From positions 1 through 6,800 of the forward strand of contig VBOS01000312.1 in assembly GCA_005893185.1 (NCBI GenBank): a stretch of 6,800 nucleotides of DNA, in the 5' to 3' direction. Positions 5,065 to 6,800 of this stretch are shown here, piece by piece; the first letter of the stretch is position 1; the number at the start of each line of letters is the position of its first letter. The notes under the pieces are model-generated. The model was not told where the DNA came from. It saw nothing but the letters and a program-made list of their open reading frames with translations, and searched no databases. This DNA is from Candidatus Eiseniibacteriota bacterium. GTDB taxonomy: Bacteria; Eisenbacteria; RBG-16-71-46. Position numbers and translations under genes: made by a program.

Positions 5065-6506
5065 GCAAGGCCCAAGTGCTGGTCGTAGACGACCAGGACT
5101 CGATCCGGCATTTCGTCAGCAAGGCCTTCGAGTCCGAGGGCTACACCGTGCGGACCACCGGCTCGGTGCGCGAGACACGAGAGGCGATCGAGGCCCAGAT
5201 GCCCGACCTGGTCGTGCTCGATCTCAAGCTCCCGGATGGAAGCGGGATCGAGCTCCTGCGGCATATCAAGCGCGCCGATCCCGAGGTGGGAGTCATCCTG
5301 ATGACCGCCTTCGGCGACCTCGAGACTGCGGTCGAGTCGATGAGCGCCGGCGCGTTCTGGTTCGTGAAGAAGCCGTTCCAAAACGAGGAGCTCTTGGCGC
5401 TCGGCGCGCGGGCGCTCGAGTCGCAGAAGCTCCGGCTCGAGCTCCGACGGCTGCGCCACAAGGCATTTGCCGACGAGGACTATCTCCATTCGGCGAGCCC
5501 GGCGATGCAGGAGGCCTACGCGATCGCCGAGCAGGTGGCGCTCGGGGACACCACCAGCGTCCTGATCGAGGGGGAGAGCGGCACCGGCAAGGAGTACTTC
5601 GCCAACCTGATCCACCGGATCAGCGCACGCCACGACCAGCCGTTCGTGGAGATCAACTGCGCCGCCATCCCGAGCGAGCTGCTCGAGACCGAGCTGTTCG
5701 GCCACGAGCGCGGCGCCTTCACCGACGCCCGGGCGCAGAAGCTCGGGCTCATGGAGGTCGGGAACGGCGGCACCGTGCTCCTGGACGAGATCGGGGAGAT
5801 GAGCCCGATGCTGCAGGTGAAGCTGCTGCGCGTGCTCGAGCGCCGCAACTTCCGGCGCGTGGGCGGCACCAAGGACATCAGTGTCAACCTGCGCATCATC
5901 TCGGCGACCAACCAGGACCTCGAGCTCCGCGTGCGCGAGGGCGCGTTTCGCGAGGATCTCTACTACCGGCTCAAGGTCGTGCCGCTCTACGTCCCGCCGC
6001 TCCGCGAACGCAAGGAAGACATCATCCCGCTCTCGCGGCTCTTCATGGACCGCTTCGCGCGCCAGTTCAAGAAGGCGTTCCGTGACATCTCGTCCCCGGC
6101 CGAGCGCCTGCTCCTGGACTACCCGTGGCCCGGCAACATCCGCGAGCTGCGCAACCTGTTCGAGCGCACCGTGCTGCTGGAGAACGGCGAAGTGCTCGAG
6201 CCCCAGCACCTCCGGCTCACGCCGCGCGCGCGACCGGCGGCGGAGGGCACGCTCGGCCAGCGCATCGACGACTTGCTGAGCGGGGCGTTGCCGAGCGGCG
6301 GCATCCCATTCGAGACGTTGGTCGAGGAGATGGAGCGATCCTTGATTCTGCGGGCCTCGTATGCTACGAAGTGGAACCAGAGTCGCACCGCGGACGTGCT
6401 CAACCTCAAGCGTGACAAGCTGCGCTACCGGATGAAGCTCTACGAGTTGAACCCGGAGGTGAGGACGCTCCGCATCGACGAGGAGAAGCTACCGAAGGCC
6501 TCCTGA
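5061..6506 (+). CDS. Sigma54-dependent NtrC-family response regulator (REC-AAA+-Fis HTH)
   Basis: Seen: 481 residues. The receiver domain (about 4-118) has acidic pair Asp10/Asp11, phospho-acceptor Asp54 (VVLDLKLPDG), Thr82 and Lys104 (KKPF). The AAA+ domain (about 143-375) has Walker A GESGTGKE (171-178), sigma54-contact loop GAFTDA (218-223), Walker B VLLDEIGEM (Asp242, Glu243), sensor motif SATNQDL and FREDLYYRL. The C-terminal Fis-type HTH (about 425-465) contains NQSRTADVLNLKRDKLRYRMK. Family knowledge: such proteins oligomerise on enhancer-like sites and use ATP to remodel sigma54-RNA polymerase. All catalytic residues are present, so it should be an active activator. Odd: the loop reads GAFTDA instead of the usual GAFTGA. 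Context: start codon overlaps the kinase stop; the next gene starts 8 bp downstream. Targets are unknown; the downstream lipoprotein makes an envelope role plausible. Confidence 0.95.
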   Translation: MSKAQVLVVDDQDSIRHFVSKAFESEGYTVRTTGSVRETREAIEAQMPDLVVLDLKLPDGSGIELLRHIKRADPEVGVILMTAFGDLETAVESMSAGAFWFVKKPFQNEELLALGARALESQKLRLELRRLRHKAFADEDYLHSASPAMQEAYAIAEQVALGDTTSVLIEGESGTGKEYFANLIHRISARHDQPFVEINCAAIPSELLETELFGHERGAFTDARAQKLGLMEVGNGGTVLLDEIGEMSPMLQVKLLRVLERRNFRRVGGTKDISVNLRIISATNQDLELRVREGAFREDLYYRLKVVPLYVPPLRERKEDIIPLSRLFMDRFARQFKKAFRDISSPAERLLLDYPWPGNIRELRNLFERTVLLENGEVLEPQHLRLTPRARPAAEGTLGQRIDDLLSGALPSGGIPFETLVEEMERSLILRASYATKWNQSRTADVLNLKRDKLRYRMKLYELNPEVRTLRIDEEKLPKAS

Positions 6507-6509
6507 GGG
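6505..6509 (+). promoter_or_regulatory. Shine-Dalgarno supporting a TTG start
   Basis: GAGGG, overlapping the regulator's TGA stop, lies 5 nt before TTG at 6515. No in-frame ATG or GTG precedes the lipoprotein cysteine, so this motif is the main support for the TTG start. Confidence 0.5.
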
Positions 6510-6514
6510 CCCGT

Positions 6515-6800
6515 TTGAACTGGCGCACGAATTCCGCAGTCTGCCTGCTGGCCGCGCTCGCGGGATCGTGCGCCTACAGCACGAGCACCGCGCTGCTGCC
6601 GCCGCACCTCAAGACCGTGGCGATCCCGGTGTTCGAGAACGGCACCACGGAGTATTCGCTGCCGCAGGAGATCACGGACGCGGTGATCACCCGCTTCGTG
6701 CAGGACAACCACTTGCGCGTGGTGCCCGAGCGCTCGGCCAACTGCGTGGTGCGCGGCAAGGTGGTCGGTTACCGGAACGGCGTGTTCGGCTTCTCGGAGC
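6515..6800 (+). CDS. lptE: LptE-like LPS-assembly outer-membrane lipoprotein, 3' truncated
   Basis: Seen: from TTG at 6515 the frame gives a lipoprotein signal peptide with two early Arg-type charges (MNWR), a hydrophobic core AVCLLAALA and a lipobox-like AGSC, with Cys19 as the lipidation site (codon 6569). The mature start CAYSTSTALLPPHLKTVAIPVFENGT, then ITDAVITRFVQDN and VVPERSANCVVRGKVVGY, matches the N-terminal pattern of bacterial LptE (CGY...LP..IKTIAIPVFEN.T). The window ends after 95 codons; the family is usually about 160-190 residues. Family knowledge: LptE plugs the LptD beta-barrel in the outer membrane and helps deliver LPS to the cell surface. Context: 8 bp after the regulator, so probably co-transcribed. 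A CTG at 6503 is a less likely alternative start. The assignment rests on pattern recognition of the first half only. Confidence 0.78.
   Translation, partial: MNWRTNSAVCLLAALAGSCAYSTSTALLPPHLKTVAIPVFENGTTEYSLPQEITDAVITRFVQDNHLRVVPERSANCVVRGKVVGYRNGVFGFSE

Noticed and set aside
4944..6209. 421-residue minus-strand open frame antisense to the response regulator
   Set aside because: No domain resemblance and low-complexity composition; the opposite strand encodes a complete NtrC-family protein.
6498..6512. GGCC...GGCC inverted repeat as a terminator after the regulator
   Set aside because: A 4-bp self-complementary stem without a T-tract; the next gene's ribosome binding site lies within it.

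Overview
This is a GC-rich window from a Gram-negative-type (diderm) bacterium. The evidence for a diderm is a nucleotide-sugar cassette of the kind used for O-antigen or surface glycans, followed by a sigma54-type two-component system and the start of an LptE-like LPS-assembly lipoprotein. All genes are on the + strand and tightly packed. High GC, long antisense shadow frames and GTG/TTG starts fit an environmental or metagenomic genome (Eisenbacteria- or deltaproteobacteria-like), but the phylum cannot be fixed from this window.

Region 1 (1-2998) holds three genes in the order dehydrogenase, acetyltransferase, aminotransferase. They are the 3' part of a Gfo/Idh/MocA oxidoreductase (WbpB/WlbA-like), a left-handed beta-helix N-acetyltransferase (WbpD/WlbB-like, 4-bp overlap) and a PLP-dependent DegT/DnrJ/EryC1 aminotransferase (WbpE/WlbC-like). 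Together they are predicted to oxidise C3 of a UDP-GlcNAc-derived sugar, aminate it and N-acetylate it, giving a 2,3-diacetamido-2,3-dideoxy sugar nucleotide. A strong imperfect inverted repeat (1605-1641) lies between the second and third genes, just upstream of the third gene's ribosome binding site.

The main anomaly is in the aminotransferase. A 209-bp segment near its 3' end is present twice in direct tandem (2532-2740 and 2741-2949). Because 209 is not a multiple of three, the frame is broken. Removing one copy restores a normal 376-residue enzyme. The copies differ at only two bases, both synonymous. This is either a recent frame-disrupting duplication or an assembly artefact joining two strain variants.

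Region 2 (2999-3108) is a 110-bp intergenic spacer with GC-rich inverted repeats but no convincing promoter or T-tract terminator.

Region 3 (3109-6800) is a three-gene unit. It contains a soluble GAF-PAS histidine kinase whose GAF domain carries a four-cysteine insertion, an NtrC-family response regulator (REC-AAA+-Fis HTH; 4-bp ATGA overlap), and after 8 bp a TTG-started LptE-like lipoprotein that runs off the window. The arrangement suggests a cytoplasmic-signal-responsive sigma54 activator linked to envelope/LPS biogenesis. I do not see a clearly new system. The frameshifting duplication, the cysteine-bearing GAF insertion, the GAFTDA sigma54-contact loop and the intercistronic hairpin are the items that most deserve a second look.
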